NCBI RefSeq assembly: GCF_900116445.1
Contig: NZ_FPBH01000047.1
Location: 1 to 61,777 of the forward strand
Direction: 5' to 3'
DNA: 61,777 nucleotides
Source of the DNA: Paraburkholderia aspalathi
GTDB taxonomy: Bacteria; Pseudomonadota; Gammaproteobacteria; Burkholderiales; Burkholderiaceae
Under the pieces are notes generated by a model. That model had not been told where the DNA came from, ran no database searches, and saw only the letters and a list, made by a program, of their open reading frames with translations. Below are positions 33,587-43,293 of the stretch, one piece after another. How positions within the stretch are numbered: the first letter of the stretch is position 1; each line of letters starts with the position of its first letter. The translations under genes and the position numbers were made by a program.

Positions 33587-34678
33587 TCAGAACGTGTAGC
33601 CGACTTCATTCGCGCGGCCTTCGAGCTCGTCGAGCAGCTTCGCGAACGGACGCAGCGGCGCATAGCGTTCCGCGACCTTGCGGGCATAGCCGATGAAACG
33701 CGGCAGATCTTTCATGTAATGCGGCTTGCTGTCGCGGTAATTGATCCGGCAGAACAGCCCCAGCACCTTGATGTGCCGTTGCAGACCCATCCATTCGAGC
33801 TGGCGGTAGAACTCTCCGAAATCCGCATCGACCGGCAGCCCGGCTTTTTTCGCGCGCTCCCAGTAGTACACGAAGCAATCCAGCTCGAACTCTTCGTCCC
33901 AACTGAGGAATGCATCGCGCAGCAAGGAGGCGACGTCGTACGTGATCGGGCCGTACACCGCGTCCTGGAAGTCCAGCACGCCGGGATTCACGGGGTTCGG
34001 CAGGGCAGCGACCATCAGATTGCGCGGCATGAAATCGCGCAGCATGAACACTTGCGGTTGCGCCCGGGCGCTCGCGATCAGCAGCGCGAAGGTGCGATCG
34101 AGCAGCGCACGGGTCTTATCGTCGACCTCGCGGCCCAGATGGCGGCCGATGAACCACTCGGGCAGCAACTCCATCTCGCGGCGCAGGAAGGCTTCGTCGA
34201 ACGGCGGCAGCACGCCTTCGCGCGAGGTGAGCTGCCAGCGGATCAGCGCGTCGAGCGCGTCGTGCATCAGCGAGCGGGCGCGACGCGGGTCGTCGCCGTT
34301 TTGCGCCTCGGTCAGCGCGCCGAGGTAGGAATCGGTGCCCAGATCGGTGACGAGCATGAAGCCGGCGTCGAAATCGACCTCCAGCACGCGCGGTACATGT
34401 ACGTTGGCGGCCTCGAGCAACTGTGCGATTTGCACAAATTCGCGGCACTTTTCGGGGGGCGGGGCATCGACAGCGATCAGGGTGCCGGTGCCTTCGCCTT
34501 CCGCCGCCTTACCGGCGAGCCGGAAATAGCGCCGGAAACTGGCGTCGGACGAAGCCGGGAGAAGCGTGCCGAGATCAAGCGCATAGCGCGCTGCGTGGGC
34601 GTTCAGCCAGGCCTTGAGCAGTTCGAGGCGGCTGTCGGAGTAATCTTGGGTAGCGTTTTTGGCAGGGGGGAGCGTCAT
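33587..34678 (-). CDS. amgK: Anomeric MurNAc/GlcNAc kinase AmgK
   Basis: 363 residues. An aminoglycoside-phosphotransferase-type kinase: VTDLGTDSYL (hinge), the catalytic loop LRDFMPRNLM and the Mg-binding VLDFQDAVYGP. It phosphorylates MurNAc at C1, feeding MurU. The ATG at 34678 is preferred over an in-frame TTG at 34693. It is divergent from lptD across 221 bases, so regulation of envelope precursor recycling and LPS assembly may meet in this region. Confidence 0.92.
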   Translation of the reverse strand: MTLPPAKNATQDYSDSRLELLKAWLNAHAARYALDLGTLLPASSDASFRRYFRLAGKAAEGEGTGTLIAVDAPPPEKCREFVQIAQLLEAANVHVPRVLEVDFDAGFMLVTDLGTDSYLGALTEAQNGDDPRRARSLMHDALDALIRWQLTSREGVLPPFDEAFLRREMELLPEWFIGRHLGREVDDKTRALLDRTFALLIASARAQPQVFMLRDFMPRNLMVAALPNPVNPGVLDFQDAVYGPITYDVASLLRDAFLSWDEEFELDCFVYYWERAKKAGLPVDADFGEFYRQLEWMGLQRHIKVLGLFCRINYRDSKPHYMKDLPRFIGYARKVAERYAPLRPFAKLLDELEGRANEVGYTF

Positions 34679-34694
34679 GAAAACCGGCAGCAAA

Positions 34695-34723
34695 TTCAGA
34701 GGGGCAACGTCTTGCCATATAAT
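34695..34723 (+). promoter_or_regulatory. Candidate sigma-70 promoter of lptD
   Basis: TTCAGA (34695-34700), a 17-base spacer and a consensus TATAAT (34718-34723). It lies in the amgK/lptD divergent region, 177 bases before lptD. Four of six -35 bases and all -10 bases match. The minus-strand reading of the same site (TATTAT) has no good -35 for amgK. Confidence 0.55.
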
Positions 34724-34899
34724 ACCCCACGACTTTTTTGACGCGACTCACGCCAGCTTTCGCGTGTCCGCTCTACCGCCCGCCTCATCGTTCGACAGAT
34801 TGTAAATATTGATGTGCAGCCGACTGTCACGGTCGGGATGTGCAGGCGGTGGATCGTGACTACAAAAGCTGACGGACGGGCCGATTCGCCAAACGATAC

Positions 34900-37257
34900 A
34901 TGCCGCCTAGACAGCTTTCCCAAACGACTCCCTCTTGTGCTGTAGTCCCGCGCAAAAGGCGGCTCGTCGCGGCGTTGATCGCCGTTCCGGGCCTGATGCC
35001 CGCGCTTGCGCACGCCCAGCTGGTGGGGGAAGCCGCGCAGCCGCAACCTATCGACGCGCCATGGGGCATGCAGCTCGCCCCGCAGCTCGAAGAACATCCA
35101 TTGCAGACCGGCCAGAAGGCGGCCACCTTTGTGCTCGGCGACACGACGAGCGGCACCACCGACCAGGACATGGCCGCGAAAGGCTCGGCCGAGGTGCGGC
35201 GCAATACCTTCGTGATCAAGGCCGACGCGCTGCACTACGATCAGGACACGGACATGGCCGACGCATACGGCCAGGTTTTCCTGAACAACAACGGCGCCGC
35301 GTTCACCGGCCCGGAAGCGCATATGCGGGTGGACTCGAGTGAAGGCTTCATGTCCGCGCCGAAGTACCACTTCAACGTGACGGGCGGCTCGGGCAGCGCG
35401 GAGCGCGTCGACCTGCTCGACAGCGAACGTTCGGTGTTCACGAAGGGCACATACACGGCTTGCTCATGCACGGACAAGCCGGGCTGGTATCTCAAGGGCA
35501 GCGAGTTCGATTTCGACACCGGCGCGGACGAAGGCGTTGCGTACAACAGCGTGCTGTTCTTCCAGGGCGTGCCGGTATTCGCTTCGCCGTGGTTGTCGTT
35601 CCCGCTATCGGGCGATCGGCGCAGCGGGGTTCTGCCGCCCACGTTCTCGCTGAGTTCGTCGAACGGCTTCGAACTGTCGGTGCCGTATTACTTCAATATC
35701 GCACCGAATCGCGACCTGACCGTGACGCCGCGGCTGATCTCGAAGCGCGGCGTGCAGTTGCAGTCGACCTTCCGTTATCTGTCGCCCACGTACTCGGGCT
35801 CGATCACCGGTGAATACCTGCCGGACGACCGTCTGACGAAGACCAACCGCTACGCGCTGTACATCCAGCACAACCAGAACTTCGGCAACGGGTTCGGCGG
35901 TTACATCTACTACAACAAGGTCTCGGACAACACGTATCCGGAAGACCTGTCGTCGTCGGTCAGTCAGTTCATGAACGGCACCCAGCTCCTGTATCAACAG
36001 GAAGCCGGGGTGACCTATAACAACGGCCCGTGGTCCGTGCTGGCCCGTGAACAGCACTGGCAGACGCTGACGCCTTCGGTGGCGCCGTACGGCCGCGAGC
36101 CGCAGTTGAACGTGAAGTACGCGAAGTACAACGTCGGCGGTTTCGACTACGGCGCGGAAGCCGACTACACGAACTTCCGCATCACCACCGCGGACACGAC
36201 CCAGGGTCAGCGGGTGATGTTCAACCCGTACCTGTCGTATTCGGTGGTCGGACCGGGTTACTTCGTTACGCCGAAGGTGCAGTGGCACTTTGCGTCGTAC
36301 AACCTGAACAACATCACTACGGCCGGCACGCCGAAGAATTTCACCGAGTCGATCCCGACGCTCTCCTTTGACACCGGGCTGATTTTCGACCGTTCGGTGC
36401 GGATCTTCGGCGAGGATTACATCCAGACGCTGGAGCCGCGGCTCTACTACGTCTATACGCCGTACCGCAACCAGGAAAACGCGCCGTTGTTTGATACGGC
36501 TGACTCCGACTTCGGGCTGGCGGAAATCTTCACGCCGAACACCTTCGTCGGTAACGACCGGATCGCCGACGCGAACCGTCTGACCGCGGCGATTACCACA
36601 CGCTTCATCAACCCGGCCACGGGCGACGAACGCGCGCGTTTCGTGATCGCGCAGCAGTATTACTTCCAGGATCAGCGCGTCACGCTGCTGCCTACGCAGA
36701 CCAGCACGCAGGCCACGCACTCGGACCTGATCGCGGGTGCGTCGCTCAAGCTCGGCGCCGGTTTCGCGTCGGAAACTGCGTTCCAATATAATGCCGACAA
36801 CAACCAGTTGACGAAGACGAGCATCGGCTTCGGGTTCAGTCCGGCCAGCGGCAAGGTGATCAATGTCGCGTATCGCTACACCCGCGCGAACACCACGCTG
36901 GATAACCAGCCGATCAACCAGGTGCTGATTTCGGGCCAGTGGCCGCTGACGCACCGTGTGTACGGGGTAGGCCGTTTCAATTACGACCTGGGCGGGCATC
37001 GGATCGTCGACGGTCTGGTCGGCCTGCAATACGACGCTGACTGCTGGACGCTCGGCGCCGGGATCCAGCGCTATGCGAACGGTCTGAATACGTCGGGGCA
37101 GAATCAGTCGAGCACGCGGTTTCTCGCGCAGTTGACGTTCAAGGGCTTGTCGAGCGTCGACAACGGGCTGATTTCCGCGTTCCGCAGCAGCGTGGCGGGC
37201 TATACGCCATTGCCCCCGCCGCCGCCGCCGGAAGCGCGTTTCACCAATTACGAATGA
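34900..37257 (+). CDS. lptD: LPS-assembly protein LptD
   Basis: 785 residues. Signal peptide to about residue 39 (AHAQL). An OstA-like periplasmic jellyroll domain (~90-190) is followed by the LptD beta-barrel (~290-780). With LptE it inserts LPS in the outer leaflet. The mature chain has only three cysteines seen: C188 and C190 in ACSCTDK, and C715 near the end; E. coli LptD has four in two pairs. It is the first gene of the conserved lptD-surA-pdxA-rsmA block. Start ATG has no strong RBS but fits the signal peptide. Confidence 0.96.
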   Translation: MPPRQLSQTTPSCAVVPRKRRLVAALIAVPGLMPALAHAQLVGEAAQPQPIDAPWGMQLAPQLEEHPLQTGQKAATFVLGDTTSGTTDQDMAAKGSAEVRRNTFVIKADALHYDQDTDMADAYGQVFLNNNGAAFTGPEAHMRVDSSEGFMSAPKYHFNVTGGSGSAERVDLLDSERSVFTKGTYTACSCTDKPGWYLKGSEFDFDTGADEGVAYNSVLFFQGVPVFASPWLSFPLSGDRRSGVLPPTFSLSSSNGFELSVPYYFNIAPNRDLTVTPRLISKRGVQLQSTFRYLSPTYSGSITGEYLPDDRLTKTNRYALYIQHNQNFGNGFGGYIYYNKVSDNTYPEDLSSSVSQFMNGTQLLYQQEAGVTYNNGPWSVLAREQHWQTLTPSVAPYGREPQLNVKYAKYNVGGFDYGAEADYTNFRITTADTTQGQRVMFNPYLSYSVVGPGYFVTPKVQWHFASYNLNNITTAGTPKNFTESIPTLSFDTGLIFDRSVRIFGEDYIQTLEPRLYYVYTPYRNQENAPLFDTADSDFGLAEIFTPNTFVGNDRIADANRLTAAITTRFINPATGDERARFVIAQQYYFQDQRVTLLPTQTSTQATHSDLIAGASLKLGAGFASETAFQYNADNNQLTKTSIGFGFSPASGKVINVAYRYTRANTTLDNQPINQVLISGQWPLTHRVYGVGRFNYDLGGHRIVDGLVGLQYDADCWTLGAGIQRYANGLNTSGQNQSSTRFLAQLTFKGLSSVDNGLISAFRSSVAGYTPLPPPPPPEARFTNYE

Positions 37258-37324
37258 CGCTCGCCCGATCATTTATAGCATGCGAAAAGACGGGCCAGGC
37301 GCGCCCGACATCATTGGAGTATCT

Positions 37325-38686
37325 GTGGCAATCATGAAAAAGCTTCGCTTGGCAACGCTTGCGGCCGGTCTGGTCGCCGCGGCGTCTTTCCTGTCGGTTG
37401 CGCCGGTTCAGGCGCAGGCGCTGTCCGGCAATAGCGGCCAGACGGTCGACACCATTGCCGCAGTGGTCAACAACGGTGTCATCACGCGGCGCGAGCTCGA
37501 CGAGCGCATCGGCCTGATCACCCGCCGGTTGAACCAGCAGAACGCGCCGGTCCCGCCGATGGACCAATTGCGCCAGCAGGTGCTCAACCAGATGGTGCTG
37601 GAACGCATCCAGCTGCAGAAGGCGAAAGAAGACGGCATCAATATCGACGACGCCGCTGTGCAAAAAACGCTCGAGCGGCTCGCGCAGGCGAACAACCTGA
37701 CACTCGAGATGTACCGTGCGCGTATCGAGGCGCAAGGCGTGCCCTGGACCACCTTCACGAACGACGCGCGCACCGAACTCACGCTCTCGCGTCTGCGTGA
37801 GAAGGAAGTGGACAGCAAGGTCACGGTGTCGGACGCCGAGGTCGCGAACTACATCGCCAGCCAGCGCGGACCGAACTCCGGTCTGACGAGCGATCTGCAC
37901 ATTCAGCACATCTTCCTGAAGGCGCCGCTGAACGCCTCGGAAACCGACATCGAAGCCGCGCAGCAAAAGGCTCAGGCGCTGCTGACCGAAGCCAAGGGCG
38001 GCGCCAACTTCGAAAAGCTGGCGAAGTCGAATTCGCAAGCACCGGATGCCTCGAAAGGCGGCGATACGGGTTTCGTGACGCCGTCCAAGCTGCCGCCTGA
38101 GTTCGTCAAGGCCGCCTCGTCGCTGCGCCCGGGCGAAGTCAGCCCGGATCTGATCCGTACCAACGACGGCTTCGAAATCGTGCGCCTCGTCGATCGTCGC
38201 GCGGGCCAGGGCACCAGCTCCGATGCACCGAAGCTCGTACAGACGCACGTTCGCCACATTCTGCTGCGCGTCGGCGACGGCATGTCCGAGCCGCAAGCGC
38301 GTCAGAAGCTGCTCGAAATCAAGAACCAGATCGCCGCAGGCGGCGACTTCGCCAAGTTCGCGCACACCTACTCGCAAGACGGTTCGTCGTCGCAAGGCGG
38401 CGACCTCGGCTGGATCAGCCCGGGCGAGACGGTACCGGAATTCGAGCGCGCCATGAACAACCTGCAGGACGGTCAGATCAGCGACCCGGTGCGCAGCGAA
38501 TACGGCTATCACCTGATTCAGGTGATAGGCCGCCGCGAATCGGAAGGCTCCGTTTCGCAGCAGATGGATCTGGCGCGTCAGGCAATCGGCCAGCGCAAGG
38601 CGGAACAGGCCTACGCCGACTGGTTGCGCGAACTGCGCGATACCGCCTATGTGGAAGTGAAGCCGCAGTTGACGAGCGCGCAATAA
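37325..38686 (+). CDS. surA: Periplasmic chaperone/peptidyl-prolyl isomerase SurA
   Basis: 453 residues. A signal peptide (KKLRLATLAAGLVAAASFLS then VQAQA) is followed by the N-terminal chaperone helices and two parvulin domains: DLHIQHIFLKAP (~190) and THVRHILLRVGDG (~310). SurA escorts outer-membrane proteins, including LptD. The start is chosen as GTG at 37325, which lies five bases after GGAG (37316-37319); the ATG at 37334 is too far from it but would give the commonly seen MKK start. pdxA begins five bases later. Confidence 0.94.
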   Translation: MAIMKKLRLATLAAGLVAAASFLSVAPVQAQALSGNSGQTVDTIAAVVNNGVITRRELDERIGLITRRLNQQNAPVPPMDQLRQQVLNQMVLERIQLQKAKEDGINIDDAAVQKTLERLAQANNLTLEMYRARIEAQGVPWTTFTNDARTELTLSRLREKEVDSKVTVSDAEVANYIASQRGPNSGLTSDLHIQHIFLKAPLNASETDIEAAQQKAQALLTEAKGGANFEKLAKSNSQAPDASKGGDTGFVTPSKLPPEFVKAASSLRPGEVSPDLIRTNDGFEIVRLVDRRAGQGTSSDAPKLVQTHVRHILLRVGDGMSEPQARQKLLEIKNQIAAGGDFAKFAHTYSQDGSSSQGGDLGWISPGETVPEFERAMNNLQDGQISDPVRSEYGYHLIQVIGRRESEGSVSQQMDLARQAIGQRKAEQAYADWLRELRDTAYVEVKPQLTSAQ

Positions 38687-38691
38687 ACGTC

Positions 38692-39702
38692 ATGACAAGC
38701 GCCGCGCAGTCCACCAGCCTGCCGTTGCAGATCGCGATCACGACCGGCGAGCCTGCCGGCGTCGGTCCCGAGCTGACCGTGCAGGCGCTGGCGGGCGCGG
38801 CGGCGCATTGGCCCGGCGCCGAGTTCACCGTGCTGGGCGATGCGGATTTGCTGGCGGAGCGTGCGCGTGCGGTAGGCGTCGACTGGGCTGCGCTGGTAGC
38901 GGACGGCAAGCGCGTGCGGGTGCAGCATCGGCCGCTCGGCGCACCCTCGCTGGCCGGCAAGCTGGACGCCGCCAACGGCCGCTACGTGCTCGATCTGCTC
39001 GACAGTGCGATCGACGGCGCCGTGGCCGGCACCTTCGACGCCATCGTTACGGCGCCGCTGCAAAAAAGCACAATCAACGATGCCGGTGTGCCGTTCACCG
39101 GGCACACGGAATACCTCGCCGAGCGCACGCACACGCCGCGCGTGGTGATGATGCTGGCCGGCACCGGCAAGCGCCCGTTGCGCGTTGCCCTCGCTACCAC
39201 GCATCTGCCGCTCAAAGACGTCTCCGCCGCGCTGACGATCGAAGGCATCGTCGAGACGCTGCGCATCATCGATCACGATCTGCGCCACCACTTTGGCCTG
39301 CCTGCGCCGCGTATCCTCGTGACGGGGTTGAACCCGCATGCGGGCGAAAACGGCTATCTGGGCCGCGAGGAAATCGAGGTGATTTCTCCCGCCCTGAAGC
39401 TCGCGAACGATCAAGGCATCGACGCGCCTGGCCCCTATCCGGCAGACACCCTGTTTCAGCCGCGTTATCTGGAGCAGGCCGATTGCGTGCTGGCGATGTT
39501 CCACGACCAGGGCCTGCCAGTGTTGAAGTACGCAACGTTCGGCGAAGGCATCAACATCACGCTCGGCTTGCCGATCATCCGCACCTCGGTCGATCACGGC
39601 ACCGCGCTCGATCTGGCCGGCACCGGCCGTGCCGACTCGGGCAGTCTGATCGCCGCGATCGATACGGCGGTTTCGATGGCCCAACACCGCCGCGCGGGCT
39701 GA
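38692..39702 (+). CDS. pdxA: 4-hydroxythreonine-4-phosphate dehydrogenase PdxA
   Basis: 336 residues. The N-terminal TTGEPAGVGPEL, the TGHTEYLAE and ALATTHLPL histidines and the FHDQGLPVLKY metal site are all in place. It oxidises 4-phosphohydroxy-L-threonine in the DXP-dependent pyridoxal phosphate pathway. Five bases after surA, so co-transcribed. Confidence 0.97.
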   Translation: MTSAAQSTSLPLQIAITTGEPAGVGPELTVQALAGAAAHWPGAEFTVLGDADLLAERARAVGVDWAALVADGKRVRVQHRPLGAPSLAGKLDAANGRYVLDLLDSAIDGAVAGTFDAIVTAPLQKSTINDAGVPFTGHTEYLAERTHTPRVVMMLAGTGKRPLRVALATTHLPLKDVSAALTIEGIVETLRIIDHDLRHHFGLPAPRILVTGLNPHAGENGYLGREEIEVISPALKLANDQGIDAPGPYPADTLFQPRYLEQADCVLAMFHDQGLPVLKYATFGEGINITLGLPIIRTSVDHGTALDLAGTGRADSGSLIAAIDTAVSMAQHRRAG

Positions 39703-39847
39703 TCCAGCGATTGCGGCGCGATTTGGTTCGCGCTTTTCTGGGTTTTCCTTTCCGGGTGCCTGACGTTTGCGCGTTCGTTGCGCAGTCGTTGTGCGTATTC
39801 CTGGTTTGTTCCTATTCTTAAGCAGTTCTCTTTTTAGCGTTTCTTCG

Positions 39848-40720
39848 ATGTCCACCAGCAGACAGCAACCGGGCCGGCACCAAGGCCATATCGCGCGCAA
39901 GCGTTTCGGACAGAATTTTCTGGTCGATATGGGCGTGATCGATTCGATCGTCGACGTGATCCGGCCGCAGCGCGGCGAGCGCATGGTCGAGATCGGGCCG
40001 GGGCTTGGCGCACTCACCGAACCGCTGATCGAGCGTCTGGCGACGCCCGAAGCGCCGTTGCACGCCGTCGAGCTGGATCGCGATCTGATTGGCCGCCTCA
40101 AGACAAAATTCGGCGACCTGCTCGAGCTGCACGCGGGCGATGCACTCGCGTTCGACTTCGGCACGCTGGCCGCACCGGGTGAGAAGGCGTCGCTGCGTAT
40201 TGTCGGCAATCTGCCGTACAACATCTCGAGCCCGCTGCTGTTTCATCTGACCGCATTCGCGGATCGCGTGATCGACCAGCACTTCATGCTGCAGAACGAA
40301 GTTGTCGAGCGGATGGTGGCGGAACCGGGTACGAAGGCGTTCAGCCGCCTTTCGGTGATGCTGCAGTACCGCTACGTGATCGACAAGCAACTCGACGTGC
40401 CGCCTGACGCATTCAACCCGCCGCCGAAAGTCGATTCGGCGATCGTGCGGATGATTCCGTACGAAGTGCATGAACTGCCGGCCGTGGATGAGCGCGTGCT
40501 CGGCGAAGTCGTGACGGCGGCTTTCTCGCAGCGCCGCAAGATGCTGCGTAATACCTTGGCCGCGTTTCGAGATTCGGTGGATTTCGAGGCGCTCGGCTTC
40601 GATCTGCAACGCCGTGCCGAAGATGTGCCGGTGGCCGAATATGTGCGTGTGGCGCAGATCGTGGCGGCTTCGCCGTCGCGTGGCGCCGCGGCCGCGGAAA
40701 CTGGGACTGACGACGCCTGA
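39848..40720 (+). CDS. rsmA: 16S rRNA dimethyladenosine transferase RsmA (KsgA)
   Basis: 290 residues. The IGPGLGALTEPL SAM motif, AVELDRD acidic loop and GNLPYNISSPLLF catalytic motif identify RsmA, which dimethylates A1518 and A1519 of 16S rRNA. The start ATG at 39848 is preferred over upstream in-frame starts because HIARKRFGQNFL lies at the expected distance. The 145-base gap to pdxA is unusually T-rich; no promoter was called in it. Confidence 0.96.
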   Translation: MSTSRQQPGRHQGHIARKRFGQNFLVDMGVIDSIVDVIRPQRGERMVEIGPGLGALTEPLIERLATPEAPLHAVELDRDLIGRLKTKFGDLLELHAGDALAFDFGTLAAPGEKASLRIVGNLPYNISSPLLFHLTAFADRVIDQHFMLQNEVVERMVAEPGTKAFSRLSVMLQYRYVIDKQLDVPPDAFNPPPKVDSAIVRMIPYEVHELPAVDERVLGEVVTAAFSQRRKMLRNTLAAFRDSVDFEALGFDLQRRAEDVPVAEYVRVAQIVAASPSRGAAAAETGTDDA

Positions 40721-40745
40721 GTGGCGTTGCACGGTCTTGAAGGAA

Positions 40746-40768
40746 GCGCGCTGCGTCCTGCAGCGCGC
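40746..40768. terminator. Hairpin between convergent rsmA and EamA genes
   Basis: GCGCGCTGC (40746-40754) / GCAGCGCGC (40760-40768), a 9-bp stem with a 5-base loop in the 65-base gap. No T-run, so strength is unsure. Confidence 0.45.
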
Positions 40769-40785
40769 GTGAAACGCCCCACGCC

Positions 40786-41751
40786 TTAAGCGGCAACCCG
40801 CTTCGCCGGCAGATTGACCAGCGCGATGCCGGTCAGCACCAGCGCCGCGGCCATCAGAAAGCGCAGGCTGAACGACTCGCCGAGCAACAGCACGCCAAAG
40901 GTCACGCCGAACAACGGCGTCAAGAACGAAAACACCGAAAGGCGCGACGCGATGTAACGCGTCAACAGCCAGAACCACAGCAGATAGCTGACGAACGCCA
41001 CGATCACCGCCTGGTACGCGAGGCTCATCACTGCCAGTGGCGTGACGGTTTCCACGCGTGCCTGCCCGAGCCCTAGTGCGAGCGCGAGCAGCACCACCGC
41101 CGACACCGTCAATTGATAGAACAGCGTCTTGCTGGCGCTCGTGCAAGCGAGACGTGTGGCGCGCACCACCACCGTGGTCGCGGCCCATGTGATGCCGCCC
41201 AGCACGCCGAGCGCGTCGCCGGCAACGCCCTTCAGCGTCGAACCCTGCGCCCCGTGGCCATGCAGGAAACCGTCGGCGAACGCCAGCGCGATGCCGGCAA
41301 ACGCCACCAGGATGCCGAGCCACTGAGTGCGCCGCATGCGCTCGCCAGCGACGAACCAGTGCAGCCCGAGTGTCGTGAAGCACGGTGCGGTGTACAGAAA
41401 GACCGCCATACGCGAAGCGCTGGTCAGCGTCAGGCCGAGAAAAATGCACACGAATTCCCCGGCGAACAGCACGCCCGCGAGCAAGCCGGCGCCCAATGTG
41501 CCGTCGTCGCGAAAGAGCGGCGTACCGCGCGAGCGGGCCCAGCCCCATACCAGCACGGCTGCGATTGCCGAGCGCAGGCCGGCCTGGAATACCGGTGGTA
41601 GTGCGGCGTTGGTGCTCTTGATCGCGACTTGCTGGAGTCCCCAGATCGCGCACAAACCGATCATCAGCAGGATGGCGAAGCTATCCAGGGTGCGGCGCGT
41701 GGATAGGGCGGTGGTGCTCATGGGTTGTGCAGGGTCACTGTCATAAGTCAT
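40786..41751 (-). CDS. EamA-type (DMT) permease
   Basis: 321 residues with about ten hydrophobic helices and two EamA repeats; the start LLMIGLCAIWGLQQVAIK and FLTPLFGVTFGVLLLGE are typical of the drug/metabolite transporter superfamily. Likely an exporter of a metabolite or amino acid in the inner membrane; the substrate is unknown. ATG at 41751; a second ATG at 41721 is equally plausible, since neither has a strong RBS. It converges with rsmA and is divergent from the porin. Confidence 0.9.
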   Translation of the reverse strand: MTYDSDPAQPMSTTALSTRRTLDSFAILLMIGLCAIWGLQQVAIKSTNAALPPVFQAGLRSAIAAVLVWGWARSRGTPLFRDDGTLGAGLLAGVLFAGEFVCIFLGLTLTSASRMAVFLYTAPCFTTLGLHWFVAGERMRRTQWLGILVAFAGIALAFADGFLHGHGAQGSTLKGVAGDALGVLGGITWAATTVVVRATRLACTSASKTLFYQLTVSAVVLLALALGLGQARVETVTPLAVMSLAYQAVIVAFVSYLLWFWLLTRYIASRLSVFSFLTPLFGVTFGVLLLGESFSLRFLMAAALVLTGIALVNLPAKRVAA

Positions 41752-42076
41752 ACGATATCAAAGCTATCTGCCCCGTAATGCGATGACCCCATCGCCTACG
41801 CGTGCTTCTTTCAGGCTGCAAGCACTTCGATGACATAACAACACTTACTTCAGTCTATTTTCTTACAGCCCCTATTTCGCGCTAAGGTTCACCCACACGC
41901 ATTTCGTCAGCTTATTCAAACAGTCTGAATTGGCTGTTGTGCGAGGTTCCAACGCGGACTTCGCATCCTACCTGTCGATTTGCGCGGCCTCAGATGAACA
42001 GCGTGCCGGTACTTTGCAGCAGGCGTGGCGGTGTCGAAATATCCGTGAAAAGCGGGAATCTGTATGAGGAGACGAA
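41752..42076. other. Divergent intergenic region, EamA/porin
   Basis: 325 bases with no gene. It is lower in GC than its surroundings around 41820-41900. A candidate porin promoter is TTGCAG (42014-42019), 17 bases, AAATAT (42037-42042); +1 would fall near 42050 and a good RBS AGGAG lies at 42066-42070. No clear EamA promoter was found. Confidence 0.4.
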
Positions 42077-43186
42077 ATGAAGCGCGTAAGCAAGTGGGCG
42101 ATGGCGGTGGTGCCGGCAGCGCTGGCGTGTCAAATGGCGCACGCTCAATCGAGCGTGACGCTCTACGGTGTGATCGACGAAAGTGTGCACTATCTGACCC
42201 ACGCAAACCAGGCCGGCGATTCGTCGATCGGACTCGGTAACGGCGGCATGACGGAAAGCCGCTGGGGGATAAGGGGCGTCGAGGATCTGGGCGGCGGCTG
42301 GTCGACGTTCTTCAAGCTCGAAAACCGCTTCTACATGAATACCGGCCAAAGCGATCCCACCTTGCCGTTCTTCAATGAAGCGCAAGTGGGCGTGCGCTCG
42401 GATTCCCTTGGGCAGGTGATCTTCGGCCGTCAGTACAACGTGATGATCGAGGGCATTACCATCGGCGGCTACGGCAGCAATATCTGGATTCCATACGATT
42501 TCAGCTTCCAGCCGGAAGTGACGATGACAGGCGGCATCTGGACCAGCAACCAGGTGCAGTATCAGGCGAAATATAACGGTTTCCATGTTGCCGCCGGCTA
42601 CGCATTTGGCGGCAACGCGGGCAATTCGTACGGCAGCCAGATCGGCATGGCGCTGGCTTACGCGCCGGGTGGGCCATTCACCTTCGGCGGCGCGTATCAG
42701 GAGTCGAAAGATTCGGTCAACGGCGCCGCCGCGAAAGCGTGGACCTTCGGCGGGTCGTACACGTGGAACCTGACCCGGTTCTCCGTCGGCTATATCGTCG
42801 ATCAGAATGACGCCGGCTTTTCGAATTTCGCCAACGGGCCATTCACCGCACCCGCGTTGGCCGCGCTCAAGTACACGGACTTTTCGCGGCGCCGCATGAT
42901 CATGGGCGGTATCACACAGCAGGTCAGCAACAAGTGGCACTTCGCCGCGAATGTCTGGCGCACGCTGCAGGACGGCAAAACTGCCGCGCAGAACGGTTCG
43001 GCATGGCAGTACCAACTGGTCGCCGACTACAACTTGTCTCTACGTACCGATATCTATCTGGAAGGCGACTACTCGCTGTACCGGGGTGACCTGATCGGCG
43101 CGCAGTTGCAGGGCGTCAACGGTGTCGGGCTTGCGCAGAAGGGTAGCCAGATCGGTTTGATGGCGGGCATGCGGCATCAGTTCTGA
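42077..43186 (+). CDS. Gram-negative porin (Burkholderia OmpC/Omp32 type)
   Basis: 369 residues. Signal peptide ending AHAQSS (~1-23), then SSVTLYGVIDESV, the first strand of porin_4 trimers, a VRSDSLGQVIFGRQYN segment near the L3 region, and a terminal aromatic FxF-like end (MRHQF) needed for BAM recognition. It forms a passive outer-membrane channel. RBS AGGAG is strong. A long inverted repeat follows between it and the MFS gene. Confidence 0.93.
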   Translation: MKRVSKWAMAVVPAALACQMAHAQSSVTLYGVIDESVHYLTHANQAGDSSIGLGNGGMTESRWGIRGVEDLGGGWSTFFKLENRFYMNTGQSDPTLPFFNEAQVGVRSDSLGQVIFGRQYNVMIEGITIGGYGSNIWIPYDFSFQPEVTMTGGIWTSNQVQYQAKYNGFHVAAGYAFGGNAGNSYGSQIGMALAYAPGGPFTFGGAYQESKDSVNGAAAKAWTFGGSYTWNLTRFSVGYIVDQNDAGFSNFANGPFTAPALAALKYTDFSRRRMIMGGITQQVSNKWHFAANVWRTLQDGKTAAQNGSAWQYQLVADYNLSLRTDIYLEGDYSLYRGDLIGAQLQGVNGVGLAQKGSQIGLMAGMRHQF

Positions 43187-43235
43187 GTACTTGCCTACTT
43201 CGGTGCGCGCCCAGATTGCCCTCTACCGTGCTGAG

Positions 43236-43280
43236 ATGTTCGCCGTTCACGTTCACGGTGTAACTCGCGGTGGCGAACAT
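43236..43280. terminator. Long inverted repeat between convergent porin and MFS genes
   Basis: ATGTTCGCC (43236-43244) / GGCGAACAT (43272-43280), a 9-bp perfect repeat with a 27-base loop. Its position between converging stop codons suggests a weak terminator; no T-run follows. Confidence 0.4.
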
Positions 43281-43293
43281 GCTGCCGCGCGTC

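Noticed and set aside
35605..37272. Long minus-strand open frame opposite lptD
   Set aside because: Antisense to the LptD beta-barrel; composition typical of a shadow frame.
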